Positions 1-7,762 of a stretch of DNA of 11,878 nucleotides are shown one piece after another. Origin of the DNA: Firmicutes bacterium AM55-24TS. Lineage in GTDB: Bacteria > Bacillota > Clostridia > UBA1381. Location of the stretch: NCBI GenBank assembly GCA_003460745.1, contig QTVU01000065.1, positions 1 to 11,878 on the forward strand, written 5' to 3'. The stretch's first letter is position 1, and each line of letters opens with the position of its first letter. The notes below the pieces were generated by a model. That model was not told the origin of the DNA. It worked only from the letters and a program-made list of their open reading frames with translations, and did no database searches. Made by a program: the position numbers and the translations under genes.

Positions 1-513
1 TTTGATTTTTTATTATCTAAATCGCCACCTAATTTTAACTCTATTAAATAATGCTTTTTGTTTATTTCATCATAAAAATAGTTATCTGTTTCATGAGAAG
101 TTAAGTAACTTGTAATGTTAGATGGTTTTAAGACATGTAAAGTTTTTATATACATCAACACTTGGCTTACTATCATGCTTTTCATATGCAGTCATTAAAT
201 AATCTATATGCTGTGTTTGTTGAGGTAATAAAAAAGAAGAAATTTTTCCTCTAACTTCATAAGATAATTTGGCTATTGAATTTCCTATATTTTCTAATAA
301 ATTACCAAAAGAACTGTCAAATGAGCGAACAAATGCAGAATAGAATATTAGTTCATCACCTAATTCAGAAATAAAAACATTATTTTTCTTGGCATTAATA
401 ATTCCATCTTTATCATTAACTTCTGAGGTATGTCTTAATTCAAAACCATTAGCAAAATTTTTTATACTCGAATCGATAATTTCTCTTATAGCTTTTTCTT
501 TTAATTTTTCCAT
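1..513 (-). pseudogene. Type II restriction endonuclease-like gene, frameshifted and cut by the window edge
   Basis: The first frame starts at ATG 513-511 after a good GGAGG site and encodes 131 residues ending at a stop at 120-118. The next frame on the same strand continues without a stop to base 1. It reads TSHETDNYFYDE, then HYLIELKLGGDLDNKKS. An Asp followed about 16 residues later by Glu-Leu-Lys is the PD-(D/E)xK nuclease active-site pattern, and the GGDLDNKK tail is what I recall from type II restriction enzymes. Removing one base from the A4 run (TTTT at 126-129 on the plus strand) would join the frames as YKNFTCLKPSNITSY. The gene is visibly more AT-rich than its neighbours and lies 13 nt after queF, which suggests acquisition by transfer. 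I cannot name the restriction family or recognition site. No DNA methyltransferase partner is in the window. The frame break is seen directly; the nuclease call is inferred from a motif. Confidence 0.55.
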
Positions 514-526
514 TTTAATCCTCCAT

Positions 527-997
527 TTATTTCAAGCTGTCAAACAATCTGTTTTCAGCGATTTTTTCGTATTTAGTACCCGGTTGACCGTAGTTCGCAA
601 ACGGATAAATAGATATGCCGCCGCGCGGCGTGAAAATACCTTTAACTTCAAGATATTTCGGCTCCATAAGTTTAACAAGGTCTTTCATTATAATATTGAT
701 ACAATCCTCGTGAAAATCACCTTGATTTCTGAAACTGAAAAGATACAGCTTTAATGATTTTGATTCAACCATTTTCACGTTTGGAATATAGTTGATAGTG
801 ATTTTTGCAAAATCCGGCTGACCTGTGATTGGACAAAGCGATGTAAATTCGGGACAATCAAACGTTACCATATAATCGTTGCCTTGGTGCTTGTTTACGA
901 ATGTTTCAAGTACCTCCGGTGCGTATGTGTCCTTGTAGACTGTTTTTTTGTTACCTAAAAGTGATAAACCCTCTGTTTCTTCTTTGTTTCTCGGCAT
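527..997 (-). CDS. queF: NADPH-dependent 7-cyano-7-deazaguanine (preQ0) reductase, QueF
   Basis: QueF reduces the nitrile of preQ0 to the aminomethyl group of preQ1 with NADPH, in cytosolic queuosine synthesis for tRNA. The protein is 156 residues, the length of the short unimodular (Bacillus-type) class. The catalytic Cys is C55 in [14 protein letters not shown] with the catalytic Asp at D62, the same numbers as in the Bacillus enzyme. [16 protein letters not shown] (78-93) is the family substrate/NADPH motif, and FHE (95-97) supplies the conserved His-Glu. The ATG at 997 follows AGGAG (plus-strand 1004-1008) by 6 nt. The gene starts 12 nt after tyrA and is probably cotranscribed with it. 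There is no room for a preQ1 riboswitch directly upstream. No other que genes are visible. Confidence 0.95.
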   Translation of the reverse strand: MPRNKEETEGLSLLGNKKTVYKDTYAPEVLETFVNKHQGNDYMVTFDCPEFTSLCPITGQPDFAKITINYIPNVKMVESKSLKLYLFSFRNQGDFHEDCINIIMKDLVKLMEPKYLEVKGIFTPRGGISIYPFANYGQPGTKYEKIAENRLFDSLK

Positions 998-1009
998 AAT
1001 AAACTCCTT

Positions 1010-1849
1010 TTATTCCATTAACCATTTCATTTTTTGATAGGTTGCGTGAGTCATAATTTCTTCAAGCTTTTCTCTGTCACTGTTTTCGACCGCTTCGGCA
1101 ATCTTTCCGAGACTTGTCTGCATTTCGTGTATTCTGTTTACAAGCTGTTCCTTGTTTTCAACGAAAAGTTCGCTCCACATTTGAGCGTTTATAATCGCGA
1201 CTCTTGTACAGTCACGCAAACTTCCCGCACTGAAAAACGTTGAACGTTCAATCATAGGATTGTCGCAAAGAGCAACGGCTACAACGTGCATAAGCTGACT
1301 TGTGTATGCGATTACCGCATCATGTTCTTCCGGTGTTGTTGTGACAACGTGCTTACAGCCGATATATTCGGCAAGCTCACGAATAAGAGCAATATTTTCG
1401 GGTTTGTTTTTCTTTGTCGGCGTAATCAGAAATGACGCTTTGTTGAAAAGTGTGTCGGTCGAACTTTGATAACCGCCGACTTCACGTCCTGCCATAGGAT
1501 GTGCGCCGATAAAGTCCACATTGTCTGGAAGTATTTTAGACATTTCATCAATCATAAAACCCTTAACACCGGAAACGTCTGTTATAACCGCACCCGGTTT
1601 GATGTGCGACAAGTTGTTTTTAACCATATCGACATTAAGCTGCGGATAAAGACAAAGTATTATTAAATCAGCGTTATCCATTACTTCGCCTACGTCCGAA
1701 CTTCCTTCGTCTATTGCACCGTCCTGCTTTGCAAGTAAGACAGTTTCGGCTGTTCGGTTGTATGCGGAAATTGTGCAGTTGTGAAAACCGCGAAGTCTGC
1801 GTGCGATTGAACCGCCGATTAAACCCAAACCAATTATTGCTACTTTCAT
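1010..1849 (-). CDS. tyrA: Prephenate dehydrogenase (tyrosine biosynthesis)
   Basis: The enzyme oxidatively decarboxylates prephenate to 4-hydroxyphenylpyruvate with NAD(P)+, the committed step to tyrosine. The 279-residue protein begins with a Rossmann dinucleotide site, GLGLIGGS (7-14). It continues with DVSGVK (91-96) and IGAHPMAGRE (114-123), which holds the conserved catalytic His117 of the TyrA family. The rest is the helical dimerisation domain. It is about 90 residues shorter than Bacillus-type TyrA and lacks a C-terminal ACT domain, so feedback control through that domain is not expected. Arogenate specificity cannot be excluded. The ATG at 1849 follows GGAGTG (plus-strand 1857-1862). 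It is the first gene of the minus-strand set, with queF 12 nt downstream. Confidence 0.92.
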   Translation of the reverse strand: MKVAIIGLGLIGGSIARRLRGFHNCTISAYNRTAETVLLAKQDGAIDEGSSDVGEVMDNADLIILCLYPQLNVDMVKNNLSHIKPGAVITDVSGVKGFMIDEMSKILPDNVDFIGAHPMAGREVGGYQSSTDTLFNKASFLITPTKKNKPENIALIRELAEYIGCKHVVTTTPEEHDAVIAYTSQLMHVVAVALCDNPMIERSTFFSAGSLRDCTRVAIINAQMWSELFVENKEQLVNRIHEMQTSLGKIAEAVENSDREKLEEIMTHATYQKMKWLME

Positions 1850-1884
1850 TTATTTTCACTCCGTTCTACCATAATTCAAACTAT

Positions 1885-1913
1885 ATTTTATCACAAAATT
1901 CGCAAATTGTGAA
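1885..1913 (-). promoter_or_regulatory. Predicted sigma-A promoter for tyrA-queF
   Basis: On the minus strand, TTCACA (1913-1908) lies 17 bp from TAAAAT (1890-1885), which is preceded by TGA to give an extended -10. Predicted initiation near 1878 leaves a leader of about 28 nt with the tyrA ribosome site inside it. Confidence 0.6.
1899..1913. promoter_or_regulatory. Imperfect palindrome over the tyrA -35 region, possible operator
   Basis: TTCGCAAATTGTGAA is a 7+1+7 inverted repeat with one mismatch. It covers the -35 box and the first part of the spacer of the predicted tyrA promoter. That placement suits a repressor site, but no regulator is identified and a short AT-rich palindrome can occur by chance. 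Confidence 0.25.
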
Positions 1914-1951
1914 TATATATATTAAAATTTTATATTTTTACCTGTCGGCTA

Positions 1952-1981
1952 TTGACGATATATATGTTGAAATGATAAAAT
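1952..1981 (+). promoter_or_regulatory. Predicted sigma-A promoter for the methyltransferase-ecf set
   Basis: TTGACG (1952-1957) and TAAAAT (1976-1981) are separated by 18 bp, with TGA directly before the -10 (extended -10). This is the same TGATAAAAT form as the divergent tyrA promoter. Another TATAAT at 1997-2002 has no good -35 and would start transcription almost at the ribosome site. Confidence 0.55.
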
Positions 1982-2020
1982 ATTAAATTGAATACTTATA
2001 ATTTGAAATAGGAGATTAGT

Positions 2021-2917
2021 ATGTGGAGTGCAGATAAATGGGAGCAGTACAGACTTATAGACAGTGCTGACGGAGAAAAACTTGAATATTGGGGAGATTA
2101 TCTTTTAAGACGTCCCGACCCACAGGCAGTCTGGAGTTTAAAATCTGATAAAAAACTTTGGAATAAGGCTGACGCTTGGTATCACCGTTCAAAATCGGGC
2201 GGCGGAAAGTGGGAGTACTTGAATAAGAAACTTCCCGAGCGTTGGACTGTTAATTATCGCAATTTGACTTTTAATATAAAGCCTATGGGATTTAAGCATA
2301 CGGGACTTTTCCCCGAACAAGCTGTAAATTGGGATTGGTTTTCGGAGCTTATAAAAAAGGCGGACAGACCTATAAGAGTACTTAACCTTTTTGCATATAC
2401 AGGCGGTGCAACAGTTGCGGCACTTGAAGCAGGTGCGGAAGTTGTACACGTTGACGCGTCAAAGGGTATGGTAACTTGGGCGAAAGAAAATGTTGTGTCG
2501 TCGGGACTTGGCGACAGACCGGTAAGATATATTGTCGATGACGTTGTTAAATTCGTGCAGCGTGAAAACAGACGCGGTCGTCAGTATGACGCAATAATTA
2601 TGGATCCGCCGTCATACGGCAGAGGTCCGTCAGGTGAGGTTTGGAAGATTGAAAATGAACTTTATCCGTTAATTGAGGAATGTATGAAAATTCTTTCGGA
2701 TAAACCGTTGTTTTTCCTTATAAATTCATATACGACAGGTCTTAGCGCACAAGTGCTTATAAATGTACTCTCTATGACCGTAGGCAGAAAATACGGCGGT
2801 AAAATCACTGCCGATGAGATTGGACTTACGATGAAATCAAATAATCTTGTTTTGCCGTGTGGAATTAGTGGACGCTGGCAGGAACACAGTACAAATAAAT
2901 TTAAAGGAACATATTAG
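2021..2917 (+). CDS. Class I SAM-dependent methyltransferase, RlmI/RlmK-related (probable rRNA methylase)
   Basis: A cytosolic methyltransferase of 298 residues, related to the SAM-binding half of the 23S rRNA cytosine/guanine methylases RlmI and RlmK. The Rossmann core starts with motif I LNLFAYTGGATVAAL (121-135). The acidic end of the second strand is VDASKGM (144-150), and motif IV is DPPSYGRG (195-202), placing the target base. The N-terminal 110 residues (WGDYLLRRPDPQAVW and onwards) follow the family shape, but no separate PUA domain is seen, so it is shorter than RlmI. The exact substrate is not known. ATG 2021 follows AGGAG (2010-2014) by 6 nt. Its TAG is immediately followed by the ecfA1 ATG, so translation is probably coupled. 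It is not a DNA methylase, so it is not the partner of the restriction-like gene at the left end. Confidence 0.85.
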   Translation: MWSADKWEQYRLIDSADGEKLEYWGDYLLRRPDPQAVWSLKSDKKLWNKADAWYHRSKSGGGKWEYLNKKLPERWTVNYRNLTFNIKPMGFKHTGLFPEQAVNWDWFSELIKKADRPIRVLNLFAYTGGATVAALEAGAEVVHVDASKGMVTWAKENVVSSGLGDRPVRYIVDDVVKFVQRENRRGRQYDAIIMDPPSYGRGPSGEVWKIENELYPLIEECMKILSDKPLFFLINSYTTGLSAQVLINVLSMTVGRKYGGKITADEIGLTMKSNNLVLPCGISGRWQEHSTNKFKGTY

Positions 2918-3778
2918 ATGATAGAAACAAAAAATCTTTCTTTTATTTACCGTGAAGAAGATATGGAAAGCGGAGAGATAAAAGAGGAAAAAGTTTTAAA
3001 GGATATTAACATTGAAATAGAAAAAGGCTCTTTTACCGCCGTACTCGGTCACAACGGCAGCGGAAAATCAACTCTTGCAAAGCATTTTAATGCTATACTT
3101 TTGCCGTCGGGCGGTAAGGTATATGTAAAGGGTATGGATACGGCTGACGAAAATAATATATTTAATATACGTCAGTCGGCAGGTATGGTTTTCCAAAATC
3201 CCGACAACCAAATGGTTGCGGCACTGGTTGAGGACGAGGTGGCGTTTGCACCCGAAAATCTCGGTGTTGAGCCTAAAGAGATACGCAGACGTGTTGACGA
3301 GTGTCTTGAAATAGTCAATATGACAAAGTATGCCCAGAGTTCACCGTCAAAGCTTTCGGGCGGTCAAAAGCAGAGAGTGGCGATTGCGTCGGTGCTTGCA
3401 ATGAATCCCGAAATACTTATACTTGACGAGCCGACAGCAATGCTTGACCCAAAAGGCAGAAGTGAAGTTATAAAGACGATAAAAATGCTTAACGAAGAAA
3501 AAGACATTACAGTTGTGCTTATAACTCATTATATGGACGAAGCGGCACAGGCGGACAGAACCGTTGTTATTGACGACGGTGAAATTATGCTTGACGGTAC
3601 GCCGAAAGAGGTATTTAAAAATGTTGAAAAATTAAAGTCACTCGGTCTTGATGTTCCGCAGGTTACGGAACTTGCGTATGAACTTCGTAAAATGGGGATA
3701 GAAATTTCAGATGATGTGCTGACGGTTGATGAGTGTTTTGATGAAATTATAAGAATTTTGGGAGAAACAAAAAGATGA
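2918..3778 (+). CDS. ecfA1: Energy-coupling factor transporter ATPase EcfA1
   Basis: One of the two cytosolic ATPases that drive ECF-type uptake of vitamins and metal cofactors. The protein has 286 residues. Visible motifs are Walker [10 protein letters not shown] (44-52), Q-loop [10 protein letters not shown] (91-100), signature LSGGQ (146-150), Walker B ILILDE with catalytic E171, and the H-loop His204. The QNPDNQ segment and the C-terminal tail after the ATPase core are typical of EcfA1. An acidic insertion, [14 protein letters not shown] (12-25), separates strands 1 and 2. The start abuts the methyltransferase stop, and the end overlaps ecfA2 by 4 nt (ATGA). It should pair with EcfA2 and bind EcfT at the membrane. 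Confidence 0.93.
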   Translation: MIETKNLSFIYREEDMESGEIKEEKVLKDINIEIEKGSFTAVLGHNGSGKSTLAKHFNAILLPSGGKVYVKGMDTADENNIFNIRQSAGMVFQNPDNQMVAALVEDEVAFAPENLGVEPKEIRRRVDECLEIVNMTKYAQSSPSKLSGGQKQRVAIASVLAMNPEILILDEPTAMLDPKGRSEVIKTIKMLNEEKDITVVLITHYMDEAAQADRTVVIDDGEIMLDGTPKEVFKNVEKLKSLGLDVPQVTELAYELRKMGIEISDDVLTVDECFDEIIRILGETKR

Positions 3779-4635
3779 TAAAAGCAGAAAACGTTAATTA
3801 TATATATCAGCAGGGAATGCCTTTTGAACGTCAAGCACTTTATGATGTGAATATTGAAATTGAGGACGGTTCGCTTGTTGCACTTATCGGTCATACAGGC
3901 AGCGGAAAATCAACGCTTATTCAGCACTTCAACGCACTTGTAAAACCGACTTCGGGCAAAATTATTATTAACGGCATTGACGTTACCGCTCCGAAAGCCG
4001 ATTTAAGACTTGTCAGAAAAACAGTCGGACTTGTGTTTCAATATCCCGAACATCAGCTTTTTGAAGAAACTGTATATAAAGATATTGCATTCGGTCCTAA
4101 AAATATGGGATTCAGTGATGAAGAAATTGATAAAAGGGTAAGAGAAAGTGCCGCACTTGTCGGACTTAAAGAAAAGCATTTAACGCGTTCACCGTTCGAC
4201 CTGTCGGGCGGTCAAAAAAGACGGGTTGCAATAGCCGGTGTGCTTGCAATGAATCCTAAAGTGCTTATACTTGACGAGCCAACCGCGGGACTTGATCCGA
4301 AAGGCAGAGATGAAATACTTGCAACGATAAAAAAACTTCACGAAGAAAACAAAGAAATGATAATTATATTCGTTTCACATTCAATGGAGGACGTTGCAAA
4401 AACCGCCGAACGTGTAATCGTTATGAATGACGGACACGTTGAAATGCAGGGAACGGTTGCGGAGGTGTTCGCACAAGCGGAGCATTTGCAGAAAATCGGT
4501 CTTAATGTACCGCAAGTAACATTGCTTACCGATAAACTGCGACTTGCCGGTTATGATTTGCCCGAGCATATTTATACGGTAAAATATGCCGCGGACGCAA
4601 TTAAAAAATTAATCGGAGGTGGCGGCAATGTTTAA
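3775..4635 (+). CDS. ecfA2: Energy-coupling factor transporter ATPase EcfA2
   Basis: The second ATPase of the ECF module, 286 residues. Motifs are Walker [10 protein letters not shown] (39-47), Q-loop [14 protein letters not shown] (87-100), signature LSGGQKRR (143-150), Walker B VLILDE (163-168) and the H-loop His202. QYPEHQLFE followed by DIAFGPKN is the usual EcfA2 form, distinct from QNPDNQ in EcfA1. This supports heterodimer assignment rather than simple duplication. The ATG overlaps the ecfA1 stop. Its last codons (GGGGNV) contain the ribosome site of ecfT, and the two genes overlap by 8 nt, so all three subunits are probably made by coupled translation. Confidence 0.93.
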   Translation: MIKAENVNYIYQQGMPFERQALYDVNIEIEDGSLVALIGHTGSGKSTLIQHFNALVKPTSGKIIINGIDVTAPKADLRLVRKTVGLVFQYPEHQLFEETVYKDIAFGPKNMGFSDEEIDKRVRESAALVGLKEKHLTRSPFDLSGGQKRRVAIAGVLAMNPKVLILDEPTAGLDPKGRDEILATIKKLHEENKEMIIIFVSHSMEDVAKTAERVIVMNDGHVEMQGTVAEVFAQAEHLQKIGLNVPQVTLLTDKLRLAGYDLPEHIYTVKYAADAIKKLIGGGGNV

Positions 4636-5446
4636 AGATATAATAATAGGACAGTACGTTCCGGGTAATTCACCGCTTCATAAAATGAATCCGCCCGTAA
4701 AAATAATAATGACGATACTTTACATAGTATTGTTGTTCATTTTAAAAAATCCGATTTCATATGTCGTATTTACGATTTACACAATAACATTAATTCTTAT
4801 AAGCGGTGTACCTTTTAAAATGATATTAAAAGGCTTAAAGCCAATGCTTTGGATATTTATTTTTACGGCGGTACTTAATGTGTTTATGACGCCGGGTGAT
4901 ACGGTGTGGGCACTGAAGATATTTAAGTTTACTTTAAAGATTACAAAAGAGGGTATCGAATCCGGTTCACTTATGGTTATAAGGCTTTTGTATCTTGTAA
5001 TGGGAACGTCACTTCTTACGCTTACAACGTCACCTTTACAGCTTACGGACGGAATAGAAAAACTGTTAAAACCTTTCAATAAAATAAAAGTTCCGTCACA
5101 CGAAATTGCAATGATGATGACTATTGCAATAAGATTTATTCCGACGCTTGCCGAAGAAACGGACAAGATTATGAAAGCACAAATGGCAAGAGGTGCGGAC
5201 TTTGAAACAGGAAATATAATAAGACGTGCAAAGGCTATGATACCGCTTTTGGTACCGCTTTTTGTAAATGCGTTCAGACGTGCCGACGAGCTTGCAACGG
5301 CTATGGAGGCAAGGTGCTATAACGGCGGCAATAACCGTACAAAAATGAAAGAAACGCATATGACTAAAGTTGATTTGGGAGCAAGTATTGTATTTGTTGT
5401 GGCGGCTGCTCTTATTATGGCGGTAGAATTTTTAATTGAAATTTAG
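4628..5446 (+). CDS. ecfT: Energy-coupling factor transporter transmembrane protein EcfT
   Basis: The membrane scaffold that links the EcfA pair to substrate-binding S-components. From ATG 4628 it has 272 residues. GGAGG at 4615-4619 lies 8 nt before this ATG. A GTG at 4619 in the same frame is rejected because it sits inside that site. Hydrophobic segments lie near 25-40, 43-60, 72-88, 115-135, 200-215 and 250-270. The two coupling-helix motifs are present: ARG at 187-189 (AQMARGADF) and ARC at 228-230 ([10 protein letters not shown]), the usual EcfT pair that sits in the ATPase grooves. No S-component gene is nearby, so this is a shared group II type ECF module. Confidence 0.93.
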   Translation: MFKDIIIGQYVPGNSPLHKMNPPVKIIMTILYIVLLFILKNPISYVVFTIYTITLILISGVPFKMILKGLKPMLWIFIFTAVLNVFMTPGDTVWALKIFKFTLKITKEGIESGSLMVIRLLYLVMGTSLLTLTTSPLQLTDGIEKLLKPFNKIKVPSHEIAMMMTIAIRFIPTLAEETDKIMKAQMARGADFETGNIIRRAKAMIPLLVPLFVNAFRRADELATAMEARCYNGGNNRTKMKETHMTKVDLGASIVFVVAAALIMAVEFLIEI

Positions 5447-5464
5447 TAATGGAAATGGTATAAT
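5436..5464 (+). promoter_or_regulatory. Near-consensus promoter overlapping the truA start codon
   Basis: TTGAAA (5436-5441), a 17-bp spacer and TATAAT (5459-5464) preceded by TGG form an extended -10 promoter. The -10 overlaps the truA ATG (5463-5465), so initiation near 5471 would omit that start codon. It could feed the downstream genes rather than truA. It may also be a chance match in AT-rich DNA. Confidence 0.35.
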
Positions 5465-6197
5465 GAGAAATATTAAACTGAAAATTCAATATGACGGTAC
5501 TAATTATCACGGCTGGCAAATACAGAAAAATGACATAACAGTACAGGAAACAGTAAAAAAAGCCGTTCAGAAAATTGTGAATGAAGATGTACATTTGACA
5601 GGCTGCGGACGAACAGATACAGGCGTTCACGCCGAAAACTATGTATGCAACTTTTTCACAAATTCAAGAATACCGTCTGAAAAACTGCCGTATGCGTTAA
5701 ACACATATTTACCGAATGACATTGTTTGTTTTGAGGCGGAAGATACTGACGAAAATTTTCATTCAAACAGCAGTGCGGTGAAAAAGAGATATGTTTATAA
5801 AATTTTAAACCGTGAATTTCCCGATGCGGTTATGAACAGATATTCGTGGCATTATAAATATCCTTTGGATATAGAAAAAATGCGGATTGCCGCAAAGGCG
5901 TTTATCGGTGAACATGATTTTATAGGTTTTGCGTCAAGCGGATTTTCGGTTAAAACAACTGTAAGAGAAATTTATTCGCTTGATGTTGATAAAAACGGGG
6001 ATATAATAACGATTGATGTTGTCGGAAACGGATTTCTTTACAATATGGTAAGAATTATTGCGGGAACGCTTGTTTTTGTCGGCGGCGGAAAGATTAATCC
6101 GAACGATATGACAGACATAATAAATTCAAAAGACAGAGAAAGAGCAGGTATAACCGCTCCGCCGCAAGGCCTTTGTCTGAAGGAGGTGTATTACTGA
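5463..6197 (+). CDS. truA: tRNA pseudouridine(38-40) synthase TruA
   Basis: TruA isomerises uridines 38, 39 and 40 of the tRNA anticodon arm. From ATG 5463 the protein is 244 residues, the normal size. The catalytic aspartate is D52 in GCGRTDTGVHA. Family segments KIQYDGTNYHGWQ (7-19), the GNGFLYNMVRIIAGTL region and C-terminal APPQGLCL are all present. An in-frame TTG at 5436 would add nine residues and overlap ecfT; it is rejected because MRNIKLKIQYDG is the usual TruA beginning. The ribosome site is weak (GGAAATGG), so translation may be coupled to ecfT, which ends 16 nt upstream. The gene ends in TGATG, overlapping the next start by 1 nt. The ecf-truA linkage is standard in Firmicutes. 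Confidence 0.94.
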   Translation: MRNIKLKIQYDGTNYHGWQIQKNDITVQETVKKAVQKIVNEDVHLTGCGRTDTGVHAENYVCNFFTNSRIPSEKLPYALNTYLPNDIVCFEAEDTDENFHSNSSAVKKRYVYKILNREFPDAVMNRYSWHYKYPLDIEKMRIAAKAFIGEHDFIGFASSGFSVKTTVREIYSLDVDKNGDIITIDVVGNGFLYNMVRIIAGTLVFVGGGKINPNDMTDIINSKDRERAGITAPPQGLCLKEVYY

Positions 6198-7750
6198 TGA
6201 AAAACGATGATGAAATAAATGAAAGTTCAATAAGTGACCTCATACATTATGCGGAGGACGAAAAACGTAATACATTTGACGATGAACCCGAAACAGATGA
6301 TGAATTTGATGACGAAATAACTGAAAAAGACGATGAAACGGTATCGGATAAGGAAGAACCTGTTTCGGAAGAAGTAAGTGAGGAAACCAAAAAAAACGAA
6401 GAAGAAACTATTTCGGAAGAAGCAGATGAAGAACCGGAAGACGAGCTTGCTTTAGAAGAAGCAGATGAAGAAAATAGTTCCGAAGAAGAAAAAACTTTAA
6501 GTAATAATGTAAATTACGATGATGATATAGATTATCCCGATTATGAAACAGATGTTGGATTTTTTGACGATTTAAAAATCGGAGACCACAAAGGTATAAT
6601 CATAGGTGTGATAATAGGTATAATTGTTGTAATCGCTTTTATAACGATAGATACCGGAATAATCGGAAATTACAAAAATAATTTTTCAAACAATATATCT
6701 AAAGTGTTTAAAACGAGTAAAACAGACAAAAACCAATTACCCGACCCAACACAAAAACCTGACGAACAATACAACACAGAAATAAAGTCAAATGAAATTG
6801 TTTCTTTTGAGGGTGCGAATGAAACTGAATTTGTACCGTACAAAAACGGTGTTGTATGTGCGAAAATGAATCATATGTCGTATATTGACGGAACGGGAAC
6901 TGTCGTGTGGGAAATAGATACGGCGATAGTTGATCCGATATTAAAGGTAGACGGAAATTATATTTTAATTGCCGAAAAAGGCAGAAATAAAATTTGCTTG
7001 TACATTGACAATAAACTTCAATATGACGTAGACGATCCCGATACTGTTATGTCGGCGGAACTTTCTTCAAACGGTGATGTAGTGGTTGTTACGGATAAAT
7101 CGTCATACAGAGGCGGTATATCTGTATATAATAAATCAGGCGAACAAATATTCTCGTGGGCGTCGGGAAGTGACGCGGTTATATGTGCCGATATTTCGGC
7201 GGCGTCGAGAAGTGTCGCAGTGGCACTTTTAAATTCCGATGTAACCGCAAAAACAACCGTACAGCTTTTTAACGTAAATGAAACAGAAAGCTATGCAAAA
7301 ATCGAAATGCCCGATACCGTTGTATATGAACTTCAGTTCGTGGGTGATAAGGTTAATGCGTTTGGCGACAACAGGGTTACGGGAATTTCATCAAGCGGAA
7401 AAATTGTTTATGACAACGATTTTTCAAATGTGCAGCTTACACATTCGGCAATAGACTCAAACGGCAATAAACTGTTGGCATTTGACGACGGTAATATACC
7501 TATGCTGAATTTGTACAGCAAAAACGGTTTTTTAAAGAACAGTACAACCCTTATAGGCGTTACTGACTTTATAGACATAAATAAAAAATATATACTTTAT
7601 AACATAGGCAGAGATATTTATTTTGGAAAAACAAATTCAAAAGTAATGTCAAAATATACTGCCGCAATGGATATAAAAAATCTGATTATAGTATCGGATA
7701 CAACCTTTGTGGTGATTTATTCAAACAGCCTTGAAGTTGTAACCGTATAA
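6197..7750 (+). CDS. DUF5711-like single-pass membrane protein with acidic cytoplasmic tail
   Basis: A 517-residue protein of unknown function. Residues 1-130 are extremely acidic and probably disordered (runs of Asp and Glu), which suggests a cytoplasmic tail. One hydrophobic helix follows at about 134-151 (GIIIGVIIGIIVVIAFIT). The remaining 360 residues are probably extracellular. They have repeated blades such as NGVVCAKMNHMSYIDGTG, TVVWEIDTAIVDPIL and GISVYNKSGEQIFSW, suggesting a beta-propeller-like fold of the DUF5711 type. Start ATG 6197 has AGGAGG at 6181-6186 and overlaps the truA TGA. An in-frame TTG at 6173 is rejected because it lies upstream of that site. The CvpA-like gene follows after 12 nt, which suggests a joint envelope role, possibly sensing. 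Family placement is from memory of sequence features. Confidence 0.75.
   Translation: MKNDDEINESSISDLIHYAEDEKRNTFDDEPETDDEFDDEITEKDDETVSDKEEPVSEEVSEETKKNEEETISEEADEEPEDELALEEADEENSSEEEKTLSNNVNYDDDIDYPDYETDVGFFDDLKIGDHKGIIIGVIIGIIVVIAFITIDTGIIGNYKNNFSNNISKVFKTSKTDKNQLPDPTQKPDEQYNTEIKSNEIVSFEGANETEFVPYKNGVVCAKMNHMSYIDGTGTVVWEIDTAIVDPILKVDGNYILIAEKGRNKICLYIDNKLQYDVDDPDTVMSAELSSNGDVVVVTDKSSYRGGISVYNKSGEQIFSWASGSDAVICADISAASRSVAVALLNSDVTAKTTVQLFNVNETESYAKIEMPDTVVYELQFVGDKVNAFGDNRVTGISSSGKIVYDNDFSNVQLTHSAIDSNGNKLLAFDDGNIPMLNLYSKNGFLKNSTTLIGVTDFIDINKKYILYNIGRDIYFGKTNSKVMSKYTAAMDIKNLIIVSDTTFVVIYSNSLEVVTV
6416..6472 (+). repeat. 18-bp direct repeat in the acidic tail coding region
   Basis: GAAGAAGCAGATGAAGAA occurs at 6416-6433 and again, identical, at 6455-6472. 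The copies are 39 bp (13 codons) apart and in the same frame, each encoding EEADEE. This looks like internal duplication of low-complexity coding sequence. Confidence 0.7.
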
Positions 7751-7762
7751 AGGGGGTATGGC

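Noticed and set aside
389..754. Plus-strand open frames opposite queF and tyrA (also 1034-1243, 1466-1666, 1714-1986)
   Set aside because: They lie antisense to well-supported genes, lack ribosome sites and show no family features.
998..1009. preQ1 riboswitch before queF
   Set aside because: Only 12 nt separate tyrA and queF, and no pseudoknot-like sequence is present.
2021..2917. Methyltransferase as the modification partner of the restriction-like gene
   Set aside because: Its DPPSYGRG motif and overall shape match RlmI/RlmK-type rRNA methylases, not DNA methylases.
4619..4627. GTG start for ecfT giving three extra residues
   Set aside because: It lies within the GGAGG ribosome site that serves ATG 4628.
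5436..5462. TTG start for truA giving nine extra residues
   Set aside because: It overlaps ecfT, has no ribosome site, and the extra residues are not part of the TruA family.
6173..6196. TTG start for the DUF5711-like gene
   Set aside because: It lies upstream of the AGGAGG at 6181-6186, which is spaced correctly for ATG 6197.
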